The notes beneath the pieces are model-generated. The model did not search any database. It was not told the origin of the DNA and was given only the letters and a program-made list of their open reading frames with translations. A program made the translations under genes and the position numbers. This document shows positions 22,057 to 34,256 of a stretch of 64,000 nt of DNA, one piece after another. Location: contig NC_133770.1 of the NCBI RefSeq assembly GCF_003597395.2, positions 207,867,219-207,931,218 of the forward strand. The letters run 5' to 3'. The DNA is from Chelonoidis abingdonii. Taxonomy: Eukaryota > Chordata > Testudines > Testudinidae. The first letter of the stretch is position 1; every line of letters begins with the position of its first letter.

Positions 22057-22677
22057 ACTCAGAGCCCTGCCCAGCTAGTGTCTCATTACCAGCCATTGGA
22101 GATATTTGCTGAGAGCAGCTGCAGATTGGCCACAGGCCATTGTAGGCAGCCTCATCATACCACCCCCTTCATAAACATATCAAGTTCAGTCTTGAAGCCA
22201 GTAAAGTTTTTTGCTCCCTAGGAAGGCTATTCCAGAACTTCACTCCTTTGATGGTTTGAAACCTTCACCTAATTTCAAGCCTAAATTTGTTGATGGGCAG
22301 TTTATATCCATTTGTTCTTGTGTCCACATTAAAATCAGTGGGCCGAGATTCTGCTTCCATTTGAAATCACTGACAAAAAAGATATTGCTGTCAATACAAG
22401 GAGGTATATACAGGACTGGCGCTTTCACTGACTTAGAGCTGGATTGTACCTGGCTCTGGCAGAGGCTGGAGTGGGTGGAGGACATCATGACCCTTCTTTC
22501 TTTCCTTTCCTTCTGTGCAGTCTGTCTCTCCATTTGGGGGAGCATAGGGACAGATCACTCTCTGTGCATCCAGGACTTCAGTGTGAGTTGGCAGTGGGCA
22601 TAAAAATGCTGTAAAGGCATAGAGAACTGGAAGCTTGGGGAAACTTTAGCCCCCCCAACAAATTTAGGGATCGCATT

Positions 22678-22760
22678 AAGGTGACCAGATGTCCCAATTT
22701 TATAGAGACAGTCCCAATTTTTGGGTCTTTTCCTTATATAGGCTCCTATTACCTAGATTG
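22678..22760. mobile_element. one end of a non-autonomous DNA element
   Basis: The phrase 'aaggtgaccagatgtcccaa' with 'gacagtcccaatttttgggt' is one terminus of a family known to me with AGGGTGACCAGATGTCCC ends. The other terminus is absent. Confidence 0.5.
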
Positions 22761-24292
22761 CATCTATAAAGGAACAGGAACTTGTTTATCTTGCTTTATT
22801 AAAAGTGGACAAATGTGTACAAATCTTGCTAATTAAAGTGCTATTAAACAGCTATTTTATTTTTTTAACTCTAGCCCCCTCCTCAGTAAAATTGTCTAAG
22901 TCCCTGTACTGGCTACATATGCAGAAGTGAGCCTTTTGCAATTTCCGAGGGTCCGCTCTCCCAGTCTCACTAGAGAGCTTGGTAAATGTATGTATAATCC
23001 CACCTAGAGCCTTTCCTGATGTGGCACACTCCTCGCTTGCAACTGTGGTTGAATGTCACAAGTTAGACCTTAATAAATTCACTGAAACCAGTCCTTTTTA
23101 GACTATAGAAAGAAGAGATACCTGAAAATTATCAAACCAGTTCAAGCACACCTTTTTCTAATCATCTTCAGGTAAACTATGGTGCTGCTAACTCTTGCCT
23201 CTGTTGGTTTGGAGACCGCATGATCCAGTATTGTGTATCTACTACCCCTTTGCTAGATAGTCCCTGTAAGCTAGAAAGAGTAGTACAGTATATCAATATT
23301 CTGTAACTTACACTATGACTTGGTGAACCATTGCAGATCAGCAGAGTTTCAAATTAGAGAGTAATCAAACAAATATGATGAAAGGTCAAGGGTACTGCTT
23401 CGTCAAGCACACTTTGTTCCTTTTTTCTGAAAGATGCAGTTTTAACTGTAATGGTTACAAGGGTGCTTTATATCTGCATATGTGTAAGTAAGGCGCCAGT
23501 AGAAGGCGCTAGAGAACAGGTACATAGTTCCTGGGTTTTGTCAGCATAACAGCACTTGTATTAAACACGTACTGAAAATGGTTTCCAATGTGCAGCTCTA
23601 TACATTAGCTCTTAATGGTAATAGTAATGCTGATACTTAATATATTAGATTTACTAACATGCTGAGTAAAAGTTATTAAGTCTTAGTAATAGAACTTCTG
23701 AATGCAGCCTCTGCTATGAAACGTTTGCTGAGAAATGGGACAAGACTGCTGCTCTTTTGTGATGGTTACTGAGTTGCATTTAAGCAAAGTGAGAACCAGT
23801 GGGGTTTACCATGTTTAGGCTTGAGAATTTTTTAACCTAACACAGATCCCTGCCCTAAACACCCAAATGATATTTGGGATTTTTTAGAGACTACAGTAAA
23901 CTGCTAAATGCATTTTCATAGTTAGTGCTTCCTTGAAACAGTAAAGCAGCCACAAATATTTAATTATTGTAACTATACAGAGTATTAAAATTCTGGGTGA
24001 AAAACAGACTCAAAAAATGGCATTAGCTGCCGCATTAGCAAGGCATCTCTGCTCTAGCTTTAATTTTATTAAATGGTTCTATCCATCAAAAGAACAACTT
24101 TTCCTTCTTGAGACTTTGCTGAGTCCTTAACATAAGATTTAGAGCATGAAACATAATAGTTTGTTGGAAATGGGATTATTTATGCTTTTGGAGGAGGGAA
24201 GTATATCAAAGGCAGCTTCTTTACTTTAGGATAATCAATATTCCAAAACTGTAAAATTTCTGAGATGTCTAAAGTAAACTGAAGTATATAGG
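22761..24292. other. AT-rich non-coding stretch
   Basis: Nothing recognised. Confidence 0.5.
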
Positions 24293-26241
24293 TCAAGAGA
24301 AGGGGGCCATGCTCATCTTGACCTGCTGCACACAAACAGGGAAGAATTGGTAGGGGAAGTAGAAGTGAGTGGCAACCTGGGCAGCAGTGACCATGCGATG
24401 GTCGAGCTCAGGATCCTGACAAAAGGAAGAAAGGAGAGCAGCAGAATATGGATCCTGGACTTCAGAAAAGAAGACTTTGACCCTCAGGGAACTGATGGGC
24501 AGGATCCCCTGGGAGGCTAATATGAGGGGGAAGAGCTGGCTGTATTTTAAAGAAGCCTTATTGAGGGTGCAGGAACAAACCATCCTGATGTGCAGAAAGA
24601 ATAGCAAATATGGCAGGTGACCAGCTTGGCTTAACAGAACAATCTTCAGTGAGCTTAAACACAAAAAGGAAACTTATAAGAAGTGGAAACTTGGACAGAT
24701 GACTAGGGAGAAGTATAAAAATATTGCTCGAGCATGCTGGGGTGTAATCATGAAGGCCAAAGCACAACTGAAGTTGCAGCTAGCAAGGAATGTGAGGGGT
24801 AACAAGAAAGGTTTTTACAGGTATGTTAGCAACAAGAAGAAGGTCAGGGAAAGTGTGGGACCCTTACTGAACGGGGAAGAGGCAACCTAGTGACAGATGA
24901 TGTGGATAAAGCTGAAGTACTCAATGCTTTTTTTGCCTCTGTCTTCACAGATGTCAGTTCCCAGACTGCTGTACTGGGTAGCACAGCGTGGGGAGGAGAT
25001 GAGCAGCCCTCAGTGGTGAAAGAGGTTAAGGGCTTTTTAGAAAAGCTAGACATGCACAAATCCATGGGGGCGAGATCTAATGCATCTGAGGGTGCTGAGG
25101 GAGCTGGCTGATGTGATTGCAGAGCCATTGGCCATTATCTTTGAAAACTTGTGGTGATCAAGGGAAGTCCTGGACGATAGTAAAAGGGAAGAAGGAGACT
25201 CTGGGGAACTATAGACTGGTCAGTTTCACCTCATTCCCCTGGAAAAATCATGGAGCAGGTCCTCAAGGAATTCATTTTGAAGCACTTGGAGGAGAGGAAG
25301 GTGATCAGGAACAGGCAGCATGGATTCATCAAGGGCAAGTCATGCCTGACCAACCTGATTGCCTTCGATGATGAGATACCTGGCTCTGTGGATATGGGGA
25401 AAGTGCTGGATGTGATATATCTTGATTTTAGAAAAACTTTTGATACAGTCTCCCACAGTATTCTTGCCAGCAAGTTAAAAAAGTATGGACTGGATGGATG
25501 GACTACAAGGTGGATAGAAAGCTGCCTAGATCGTCGGGCTCAATGGGTAGTGATCAACGGCTCGATGTCTAGTTGGCAGCTGGTTTCAACATCTTCATTA
25601 ATGATCTGGATAATGGGATGGATTGCACCCTCAGCAAGTTCATGGATGACACTAAGCTTAGGGGAGAGTTAGATGTGCTGGAGGGTAGAGATAGGGTCCA
25701 GAGTGACCTAGACAAATTGGAGGATTGGGCCAAAAAAAATCTGATGAGGTTCAACCAGGACAAGTGCAGAGTCCTGCACTTAGGATGGAAGAATACCATT
25801 CATGCTACAGGCTGGGGACTGACTGGCTAAGTGGCAGTTCTGCAGAAAAGGACCTAGGGATTATAGTGGACAAGAAGCTGGATATGAGTCAGCAGTGTGC
25901 CCTTGTTGTCAAGAAGGCTAATGAATGGCATATTGGGCTGCATTAGTAGGAGCATTGCCAGCAGATTGAGGGAAGTGATTATTCCCTTCTATTCTCTCTG
26001 GTGAGGCCATATCTTGAGTATTGCATCCAGTTTTGGGCCCATCATTATAGAAAGAATGTGGACAAATTGGAGAGAGTCCAGCGGAGGGCAGCGAAAATGA
26101 TAAGGGGGCTGGGGCACATGACTTACGAGGAGAGGCTGAGGGAACTGAGTTTATTTATTCTGCAGAAGAGAAGAGTGAGGGGGGATTTGATAGCAGCCTT
26201 CAGTTACCTGAAGGGGAGTTCCATAGAGGATGGAGCTAGGC

Positions 26242-27074
26242 CAGGGATGAGCAAACTACAGCCCATGGGGCCACATCTGGCCTGCGGGACCGTCCTGCCC
26301 AGCCCCTGAGCTCCTGGCCCAGGAGGCTAGCCCCTGGCCTCTCCCCCACTGGCCCCCCTCCCCTGCAGCCTCAGCTTGCTTGCTCCAGCACAGTGCTCTG
26401 GGCGTGGGTCTGTGAGCTCCTGGGGCAGCGCAGCTGCAGAGCCCGGCCTGACTGGTGCCCTGTGCAATGTGGTGGAGGCGGCAGCATGGCCTGGCTCCAG
26501 CCAGGCGGCACGGGTGTAATGCTGCCAGCCACTGGTGCTCCAGGCAGCACAGTAAGGGGGCAGGGAGCAGGAGGGGTTAGATAGAGGGCAGAGGAGTTTG
26601 GGGTGGTGGTCAGGGGGTGGGATTGTGGATGGTGGTCAGGGGGGAAACAGGGGGTTGAATGGGGGCAGGGGTCCTGGGAACAGTCAGGAAGGAGTGGGGG
26701 TTGGATGGGGCAACATGGGGCAGTCAGGGCAGGCGTTCCATGGGACAGTCAGGGGACAGGGAGAAGGGGTAGGTGGTTGGTTGGGGCAGGGGTCCTGGGG
26801 GGGGCGGGCATCAGGAATGAGGTGAGGAGAAGTTGGATGGGGTGACGGGAGTCCGAGGGCAGTCAAGGGACAGGGAGTGGGTGTGTGTGGATGGGGCAGG
26901 GGGTCCAGAGAGGCTGTCGGGGAACGGGGATGGTGGTGGTGGATGGGGCAGGAGTCCGGGGGGGGGCACAGATAGGAGGTGGGAGCCGGGCCATAGTCCC
27001 CTCCCCTAACCGGCCGTCCATACAATTTACGAAACCTGATGCAGCCCTCGGACCAAAAAGTTTGCCCACCCCTG
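26242..27074. mobile_element. hAT non-autonomous element with G-rich minisatellite interior
   Basis: An 833-bp element with TIRs CAGGGATGAGCAAACT and AGTTTGCCCACCCCTG-type ends and an exact 8-bp TSD AGCTAGGC (26234-26241 and 27075-27082), the hAT signature. Next to the TIRs, 'ccatggggccacatctggcc' on the left and 'gatgcagccctcggaccaaa' on the right extend the symmetry. There is no transposase frame. The interior (about 26555-26985) is a G-rich tandem repeat and gives several spurious long frames on both strands. Confidence 0.92.
26555..26985 (+). repeat. G-rich degenerate minisatellite
   Basis: Units of about 60-75 bp recur with the order ggttggatggggcaggggtc, ctggggg, then cagtcaggggacaggga. 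G runs of three or more occur throughout the + strand. Unit boundaries drift, so the copy number cannot be given exactly. Confidence 0.7.
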
Positions 27075-27370
27075 AGCTAGGCTGTTCTCAGTGGTACAAG
27101 ATGACAGAATAAGAAACAGGGGTCTCAAGTTGCAGTGGGGGAAGTCTAGGTTGGATATTGGGAAAAACTATTTCACTAGGAGGGTGGTGAAGCACTGGAA
27201 TGGGTTATCTAGGGAGGTAGTGGAATCTCCATCCTTAGAGGTTTTTAAGGCCCAGCTTGACAAAGCCCTGGCTGAGAAGATTTAGTTGGGGTTGGTCCTG
27301 CTTTGAGCAGGGGGTTGGACTATATGACCTCTGGAGGTCTCTTCCAACCCCAATCTTCTAAGATATAAAG

Positions 27371-28405
27371 GAAAATGTTACCACTTGCATTATATGTTTC
27401 TTATAAACCATTTAACCAGAACATTCATTTCAAAGCAATAAACAAAAGGTTATTCTGTATCAGGTACCTTTGGATGCATTGGGAAAGCAGGTGGTCAGAT
27501 TATATGTGCTCTGGAACACCTCGTAGTGTGGAAATGTTTAATCAGTGTGATGATTAAACTGTAGCTTGTGTCATAGTCCCATGAAAGAAATGACAGTTTC
27601 TTCTTCTTCTTCTTCTCTATTATTATTTTTTTTTGGCATCAGAACATTACAAATTTAAACTCTAGCAAAACATCATAATTGCAAATTCATGCCATAGGTG
27701 AACACAACAGCCTCCTTGTCTCTATTAGCAGTGTTGTGTTCTAAAAATATCTATCACGTTGTCATTAATAAATAATATACAGGAGCTTTGAAAGCCTCCA
27801 GTAAAAAGACAGTACAAAATGGCATCTCTTGTCCAAAATGCAGCATGGCTTGCCTTGTATGACTTGTGTGATAGAAAACAAATGGGATGTTTACCATAGT
27901 GTTGATCGCAGTACTCATATTCGTAGTGGTTAAATTAGTAGAAGTATTGAGAGAGGTTAACCTGCGGAATGTGGTGAACTTTGATTTATGGTAGAAATAG
28001 GTCAGTGTCAATCTGGCATAGCTAAACCACAATTCACTGTTAGCTGGGACATTTGGTTCTTCTCATGATTAACATAGTGCAAGTCTGTTTTTTCTTACTA
28101 TCTCCTGGTTAATCTGGCATAAATCTTCCACATAAACTTGAACTAGAGCTGCAAGAATTTACCTTAGGGAACATAGCTTAAGTTTAGTGCAGTGGAATGG
28201 ACTGGAGCATGTCCCTGGCAGTGAGAAGCCAGCAATTAAAGGTGCTGCCTGTTACCACAGTACATTCCAAATGGTGGGTGGCCTTTAACTTTTCTTTGCA
28301 TGTGTTGGCCAGCATGCCACTGACATTCACAGGGACTGGGATCGAGAGTGACTGTTACTGCCATCTGAAGGCAGAGGGAAACTTTCCTCAGTAAAGAAGG
28401 CTTTA
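27371..28405. other. non-coding stretch with a TTC/TTA microsatellite
   Basis: Only the microsatellite at about 27597-27640 is recognisable. Confidence 0.5.
27597..27640. repeat. (TTC)n, then TTA-rich microsatellite
   Basis: Six or more TTC units followed by tattattattttttttt. Confidence 0.85.
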
Positions 28406-28409
28406 TCTT

Positions 28410-28535
28410 TACCTTGCTCTCTTCAAGTGACTTGCCCATGGTCAGGCTAAAAGTCTGTGGCAGAGCTTGGAATAGACTCCAGGTCTCTTGACTCCTAATC
28501 TGAAACTTCTATACAAGACTATCCTTCCCTCATTT
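28410..28535 (+). repeat. MIR-type SINE fragment
   Basis: The order 'caagtgacttgcccatggtc', 'tctgtggcagagcttggaat', 'ccaggtctcttgactcctaa' and 'actatccttcc' corresponds to the MIR core and 3' half. Confidence 0.65.
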
Positions 28536-29495
28536 ATATGGAGACTTTCATCCTCATGGTTTATACGACTGATATTGCACCACATGCAGTATCTTTAGAG
28601 GTTTCTGTTCTACCACATAGGAGAGAGTTACCGCAGCTCCTCCAGGACTAAAAACACTGGGGAGGAGTGTGATTAAAAGAAAGAGCTGTTCAGGTTACTG
28701 GCAAATCACTGTCATTGCTCTTGGACAGAAACTAAAGATTAGGGGACTGGATGTTTGTCAAGCCTTCCTGGAATAATCACAGTGAAGTGCAAGGGGACCA
28801 CAGACTAAAATTTCTGGTGATAAAGGAGTGGGAAATGGGTCCCTGCTCAGAGAAAGGTGAGAGCTAAGACATTCCCCCATGAGAAGACCATGGGGCTGAG
28901 GGTTAAAGGCGCATTTACCCAATAAGGCTTGTAAATAGATATTGAAAAATTAAAACTACCCCTTTTTTTATGAACATATCTCATCAGCTGGATTTTTCTA
29001 TTTCAAACAAAAACTTGGATGGTTTGCATTTTAGTCAAACCCTTTTAGTTCATCCTGGGATGTGGGTTAGAGGGGGCTAGGATAAATGACTTCTGCTTTG
29101 GTCCATTTCTAACTGCAAGCCACTTTACAATTGCCTCTGTGAGGGGAACTTGTGCAAACTACCCAGACCAACAGAAAATCCCAGCAGTGGTTTTCCCTAG
29201 GTTAAAATTCTGAAAAGAGGAGCGTCAGTAATGTTTTCCCAAAACCTAGGACTGTTGCTCTGAAATGACTAAAAATCTGGATTCGGCCTTACTTTGAACA
29301 ATTGCTGAGAACATATCTGATATGAAGGACACATTTGGTGCAAATAACTGATTAAAAATTTTTCTACAAAATGCATGACTAACCCATGGACTTCACTGCT
29401 TCAGGCCAAGAATTTAGCAGGATTCAAATAGGATTAGATATTTATGCATTTAATACCTCATATTACATTACACAGGACAAAAATGTATGAAGGAA
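28536..29495. other. non-coding stretch
   Basis: Nothing recognised. Confidence 0.5.
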
Positions 29496-29499
29496 ATGA

Positions 29500-29692
29500 G
29501 CTTTAATGGTTCAGGACATAAACCAACTAGAAACTGTCTGGGGTTAGGAAGAAATTTTCTTCATGAATAAGGTATTCCATAACTGTCCTTACAGGGCTTC
29601 TTGCACCTTCCTCTGAAGCATCTGGCCCTTATTAGAAAGAAAATACTGGCCTAGACTCATACAGTATGGCAGTCCCTACATTCTAGCTGACG
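29500..29692 (+). mobile_element. CR1 3' tail fragment
   Basis: The sequence 'ggggttaggaagaaattttc', 'gtattccataactgtcctta', 'agggcttcttgcaccttcct' and 'ctggcctagactcatacagt' is the 3' untranslated end of CR1, without coding sequence. Confidence 0.7.
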
Positions 29693-31655
29693 CACTTTTA
29701 GAAACGTACTGTAATAGTTTTAATATTCTGAACATCAAAATATAATGCACTGTGCTTAAAGCATCAATCTTTTTAGTACAGCTGTTCAAGTGAAGCACAA
29801 TTTAAAATACACAGCATGTCACAACATCATTAATGGATCTTGCTGTACATTGGAGAGTTCAATCAAATGATCAAATGGAAATAGTCATCATTGTGTTGAT
29901 TGTATGTATGACACTAGACATTTATAAATTGTGTCCTGAGGGAAGGGTGTGAAAGAGACTTAAGCATGGTGTTAGTCCTTTCTGGGCTGAGAAAGACAGG
30001 CCAGCAGCCTACAATGATCCAGACTCTTCAAAGCAGACTGTCCCTAAGGAAATAAAGGCTAATTATTTGCCCAAGTGAGCTACCTCCCTTGTGAAAATTC
30101 CTGACTCCATCCTAAGGCTGGGAAGCAGCAGGGAGAATGTGGGTTAAGCTGGAAATTCCAGCTGTGTGTTTGTGGAGGAACCAGCATGGAGGTGTAGCTA
30201 GTGATCTGTGAAGTGGGTGAGGAGCTTGAGGTTATATCAGCATGTGGGAACAGAGAAGAAAATGTGATTGGAAGATCAGCAGGCACTTTCTGGGAAGGTC
30301 AGGGAGACAGAAAGGGCATTGCTTTGACTGGGAGATGAGGAAAGCAGCAGCTGAAAGTGTGCATGCATGTGAGGTGAGTTCACTTGTCTTCGGTACCTTG
30401 GTAAAGAATGTTGAGGACTAGCTAGACTATTTGCAGGGGTCTAAAAGGTAAATGTAACTTTGTTACTAAAAAGACAACTCAGCCAGTATGAAACTTAGCA
30501 GGTCCAAAGACTTGTGGGTCTTTGGACTGAAAATACTCACATAACTAAATGTGCTCCTTAATGTGGTTTCACACTGTTTGACTGATCATAAAAACAATGA
30601 AATTAAATAGCTATTTTAATGTACCTTTGCATTTGAAACAGTTTCATAATGCAACAAGCCACCCCAAGCTGGGGGAGAGAGAGAGAAAAATGAAACCTAA
30701 GTGTAAGCATGAAACAATGGTACTATGGTATTGTCAGCCCGAGACCACAGTGCTCTTGTAACAAAATGGAATTTGGAAAGGGGGAAAAAGAGAGAAGCTT
30801 GATAAGCTGCAAGTAGAGAAAATCTGTTCTCCCTATATCCTTTCATCCTACTGGGCAATTTTAGGACTTGTAATTCCCACTAGGTACCACTTCACTGGTG
30901 GTAAGGGCACTGCAAGTTAGACAGTATTTCATTCACAAAGAGTAAAGCTGAATGCAGGTTTAGTTTAACAAATGGAATTTTATTAAACCCTGTGGACTAC
31001 TCTATGGGGCTGAGCCTAACTCCGCTTGTTCCATTTCCACTGGTGTACTATCAAAAACCAACCCCTAGGAACACGGGACCCTCGACACCAGTCCCGCTGA
31101 TCGGGATACAGACAGCACAACAGTGATAACGCCTGAGCCCTGTCTATAGTATAGTTACTACATTTTGAGAATTTTATGGATTCTAAAACTGCCATAGTGT
31201 CAGCCTTTGGGTCTGCTTCGTTGGAAAACAGCTCCTTTCAGTATTCTGGCGTTTTAATTAATGACGGGCTTGCCACAAAATTGCAGGCTATACCACAGTG
31301 CATGAGCATTCACAAAAATGTTTAGTTGACCATTGATGAGAAATCTAACTAATAAAACAAATATTTTGTCTTGTGCATACAGACATCTTTTTCCCTCCCC
31401 CACAGTTGGAAACTAAAACTTCTGCTGCGTGTGGTAATGTCCTTGGAGTGTGCCATCCTCCACACTCTCATCTCTACCAGTGACAGAATCTTTGAACTAT
31501 TTATTTATACAGGGTTAACATGTTTCATTTATGTATTTAAATCTGTAGCAAACTACTAAACTTATTGCTCTGAACACTTTGATAATAATTAAACACAGTA
31601 CCAAAAATCCAGCAATATATAACTAATAACAGTGTCCATAACAATCTCCAATAAT
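29693..31655. other. non-coding stretch
   Basis: No gene or repeat recognised. The stretch 30730-31140 is GC-richer and might be a diverged LTR, but I found no ends. Confidence 0.45.
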
Positions 31656-31664
31656 GAGTACTCA

Positions 31665-31890
31665 TTGATATTAAAATGAAGTCAGCACTCCTGAAAATCA
31701 GGGCCAACCAAGATGGACACTCAAAAACTGAGCCACCTATAATTAATGGTCACTTTTGAAAACTTCTGCCTATTTTCTCTGTGCCTGAGGTCCCCATCTG
31801 TAAAATTGAGCAATACTCAACTAATTGGGGTGTTGTAAGAGTAAGTCCATTCATGTTGATAAAGCATTTTTTAGATCATTTGGGTGTCGG
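31665..31890 (+). repeat. ancient L2/MIR-type 3' fragment
   Basis: The motif 'ctgtgcctgaggtccccatc' followed by 'tgtaaaattgagcaatactc' and 'ggggtgttgtaagagtaagt' is the conserved L2/MIR tail (the family reads 'tgcctcagttccccatctgtaaaatgggg'). Confidence 0.6.
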
Positions 31891-32069
31891 AGTTATAAAA
31901 GTGCAAAGTATTAACTACTAGTGTTAAGTTGTAAAGAAGCAGAATGAAAACTTGTCAGCTAGAAATAGAACCCAGATCTTATGGCAGCTCCTTTCTTACT
32001 TCCAAGATCATCCTCAAGATGTGTATATGTGACCGTGTCCTATGTATATATACACATATATAAGGAAGG

Positions 32070-32215
32070 GCTGGAAGGACCTAGAGGGGTCATCTACTCC
32101 ATCTCTGCCATGCTAAGGCAGGACCAAGTATACCTAGACCATCCTGACAGTGTTTGCTTAGCTTCTTCTTAAAAACCTCCAATGACAGGGATTCTAGAGC
32201 CTCCCTTGATAGCCT
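32070..32215 (-). mobile_element. CR1 3' tail fragment, minus strand
   Basis: The + strand phrase 'gggctggaaggacctagagg' then 'ggtcatctactccatctctg' and 'cttcttaaaaacctccaatg' is a CR1/L3-like tail in reverse. It lies directly beside the next minus-strand CR1, so it could be part of it or a separate older copy. Confidence 0.55.
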
Positions 32216-32530
32216 GATCTACTACTTAACTATCCTTATAGATTCTAAAGCCACAAGGGACCATTGTGAACTCTAGCCTGACCTCAGGCCACAGATCTTC
32301 CCCAAAGTAATTCCTAGAGCATATATTTTAGAAAATATCCAATCTTGATTTAAAAATTTCAAGTGATGGAGAATCCACCATGACCCTTCGCAAGTTGATC
32401 CAATGGCTAATTACGCTCAACATTAAAAATATAGCCTTATTTCCAGTCTGAATTTGTCTAGCTTCAACTTCCAGCCATTGGATTGTGTTATACCCTTCTC
32501 TGCTTGATTGAATAGCCCACTGTTAAATAT

Positions 32531-34256
32531 TTATTCCCCATGTAGGTATGTATAGGTTGTAATCAAGTCACCCCTTAACCTTCCCTTTGTTAAGCTAAAT
32601 AAATTGAGCTTTTTGATTCCACCATAATAAGGCAGGCTTTCTAATCCTTTAATCATGTTCATGGCTCTTCTCTGAACCCTCTCCGATTTATCAACATCCT
32701 TCTTGAATTGTGGGAACCAGAACAGACACAGTATTCCAGCAGTGGTCACACCAGTGCTAAATATACAGGTAAAATAACCTCTCTGCTCCTACTTAAGATT
32801 CCCCATTTATGCATCCTCTGACTGCATTAGCTCTTTTGGCCATAGAATTGTTCTGGGAGCTCATGTTCTGGTGATTATCCACTATAACCCCTAAGTATAG
32901 TCTCTCCCATCCTGCAAGTATGGTCTACATTCTTTTGTTCCCAAATGTGCATACATTTAGTCATATTAAAATGCATATTGCTTGCTATTTTCTTCCGGGT
33001 GATTGCTAAAGATGCTATATAGTATAGGACCAAGAACCAATCCCTGAAGCACCCTACTGGAAATAGACCCATTCAGCTACTATTCCCTGTTTACATATAT
33101 GTTTTGAGACCTATCAGTTGGTTTTAATTATTGGTTAATCATTTAATTATTGGTTAATCATTGGTTAATCATTTAATATGTGCCATGTTAATTTTCTATC
33201 TTTCTAATTTTTTAATCACAATGTTGTGCAGTACCAAATATCTTACAGAAGTCTAAGTGTATTATGTCAACACTCTTACCTTTAATCAACCAAACTTATA
33301 GTCGCATCCAAAAGAGATATCAAGTTAGTTTGACAGGATCTATTTTCCATAAACTCATGCCTTCAGTTCTTTCTTAATCTAGTCCTATATTAGCCACTCC
33401 ATTGTCTGGCTTGGGTAAGTGGCTGGCTGACAGCCCTATCCAGGTCATCCTGTTTGCTTTTCAAAACTGGCACGACCTTAGCTTTATTCCAGTCTTCTGG
33501 AACTTCCCCAGTAATCTAAGACGTCTTGAAAATCAACATCAATGCTTTGGTGAGCTCCTTAGCCAGTTCTTTTATGCAAAACCAGTTCTTGGATGCAAAA
33601 TATCTGGACCTGCTGATTCAAAAATGTCTAAATGTATTAGCTTCTGTTTAACATCCTTCAGAGACACTAGTGGAATGGCAAGAATGTTATCATTGCTTTA
33701 TAATGAGAGTGCCTCATTTTCCCCCTCCCCAAATACAGAACAGAAATATTTGTTGAACACTTCTGCCTTTTCTGTGTTATTATTGATAATTCTACCATTA
33801 CTATCTAGTAAGGGACCAATACCATTGCCATGATTCTTTTTCTTTCTAATATATTTTAAAAATTCCTTCTTATTGTCTTTAACTCTGCTGCCCATATAGG
33901 TGTCCTTGTGCCCCCTGTCTTCCCTTATCAATTTGCTACAATTCCTAACTTCTGATTTATATTCATTACTGTCAATGTCCATGTGTTACATTTTATTTTT
34001 ATAGCTACCTTCACTGCCCCTCTAAATTAGGGTTTTTTTTAACCTGCACAGCCTTCTTTCTCAATTGAGAGATTGGCTATTTGGGCATCTAGTAGTGTGT
34101 TCTTAAATGATTCCAATCATCATTCATATTTTTCTGATTAAATTCTTCCTCCCAGCTGATTTGGCTCAATTATTTCCAGATTTGTGAAATTGGCCCTATT
34201 AAAGCACCAAATATATATGTTACTGTTCTCCATGCACACTGTAAGTGCAATCAAGT
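32531..34256 (-). pseudogene. CR1 ORF2 remnant (endonuclease end, RT, C-terminus)
   Basis: Read on the minus strand: 33698-33982 encodes the linker between endonuclease and RT (KDNKKEFLKYIRKKK, then GIGPLLDSNGRIINNN, then EVFNKYFCSVF). The RT catalytic block survives in degraded form near 33225-33280 (IIHLDFCKIF). At 32531-32749 the C-terminal phrase KSERVQRRAMNMIKGLES and a final RGDLITTYTYL are readable. Many stops and frame changes separate them, so the copy is dead and older than the + strand copy at 24-27 kb. Confidence 0.85.
33127..33178. repeat. short direct repeat of attattggttaatcattt
   Basis: About three copies of an 'attggttaatcat' unit lie head to tail inside the minus-strand CR1, a local slippage duplication. 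Confidence 0.75.

Larger units (their letters stand above)
21236..22330 (-). mobile_element. old CR1 3' region, minus strand, with two nested hAT MITEs
   Basis: The + strand phrases 'aggggcagaagggaccaccg', 'ctgacttcctgcac' (about 21279), 'ccagaacttcactcctttga' (22230) and 'ccatttgttcttgtgtccac' (22309) are reverse complements of the untranslated 3' part of an ancient CR1 subfamily. The copy is interrupted at 21492-21817 and 21930-22056. The 222-codon frame at 21553-22221 runs across both insertions and is spurious. Confidence 0.7.
24380..27285 (+). pseudogene. CR1 ORF2 (endonuclease C-term, reverse transcriptase), broken
   Basis: The start of the copy has the endonuclease phrase G-S-S-D-H-A-M-V-E (about 24380-24406), whose D-H belongs to the EEP-fold active site. 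A linker follows with RGNKKGFYRYVSNKK and SVGPLLNGEE (24786-24890). The RT fingers and palm include RQHGFIKGKSCLTNL and the catalytic D in VIYLDFRKTFDTVSH (about 25410-25450). The active-site box is FMDD (25639-25650), where most CR1 have FADD. The thumb region has [13 protein letters not shown] (26060-26100). After the hAT insertion the C-terminal part continues with NYFTRRVVKHWNGLS (about 27165-27210) and ends at 27285. Frame changes near 24890, 25130 and 25585, where about 45 bp seem missing, inactivate it. Confidence 0.9.
24293..27368 (+). mobile_element. CR1 LINE, 5'-truncated, split by a hAT element
   Basis: The copy runs from the end of the endonuclease domain to the 3' end. The interval 26242-27074 (plus a TSD copy) is a later hAT insertion; without it the CR1 is about 2.2 kb. 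The 3' end has 'gttggactatatgacctctg' and finishes near 'cttctaagatataaag', the family's usual tail form. CR1 elements move by nicking DNA with their own endonuclease and reverse transcribing from the 3' end, so 5' truncation is normal. Confidence 0.92.
32230..34256 (-). mobile_element. old CR1 LINE, minus strand, 3' two-thirds (interrupted at 34256)
   Basis: The copy is read from high to low coordinates. Its 5' part continues at 39044-40150, beyond a 4.8-kb nested insertion: the left flank 'gtaagtgcaatcaagt' and right flank 'taagtcatgatcatttg' join into the continuous endonuclease-domain sequence of this CR1 type. The 3' part contains the ORF2 remains listed below. Confidence 0.85.

Noticed and set aside
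21553..22221. 222-codon + strand frame, the longest in the window
   Set aside because: It crosses two hAT insertions and an antisense CR1 tail; the frame is a by-product of the inserted GC-rich sequence.
26598..27025. Gly-rich and Pro-rich frames on both strands
   Set aside because: Direct products of the G-rich minisatellite in the hAT element.
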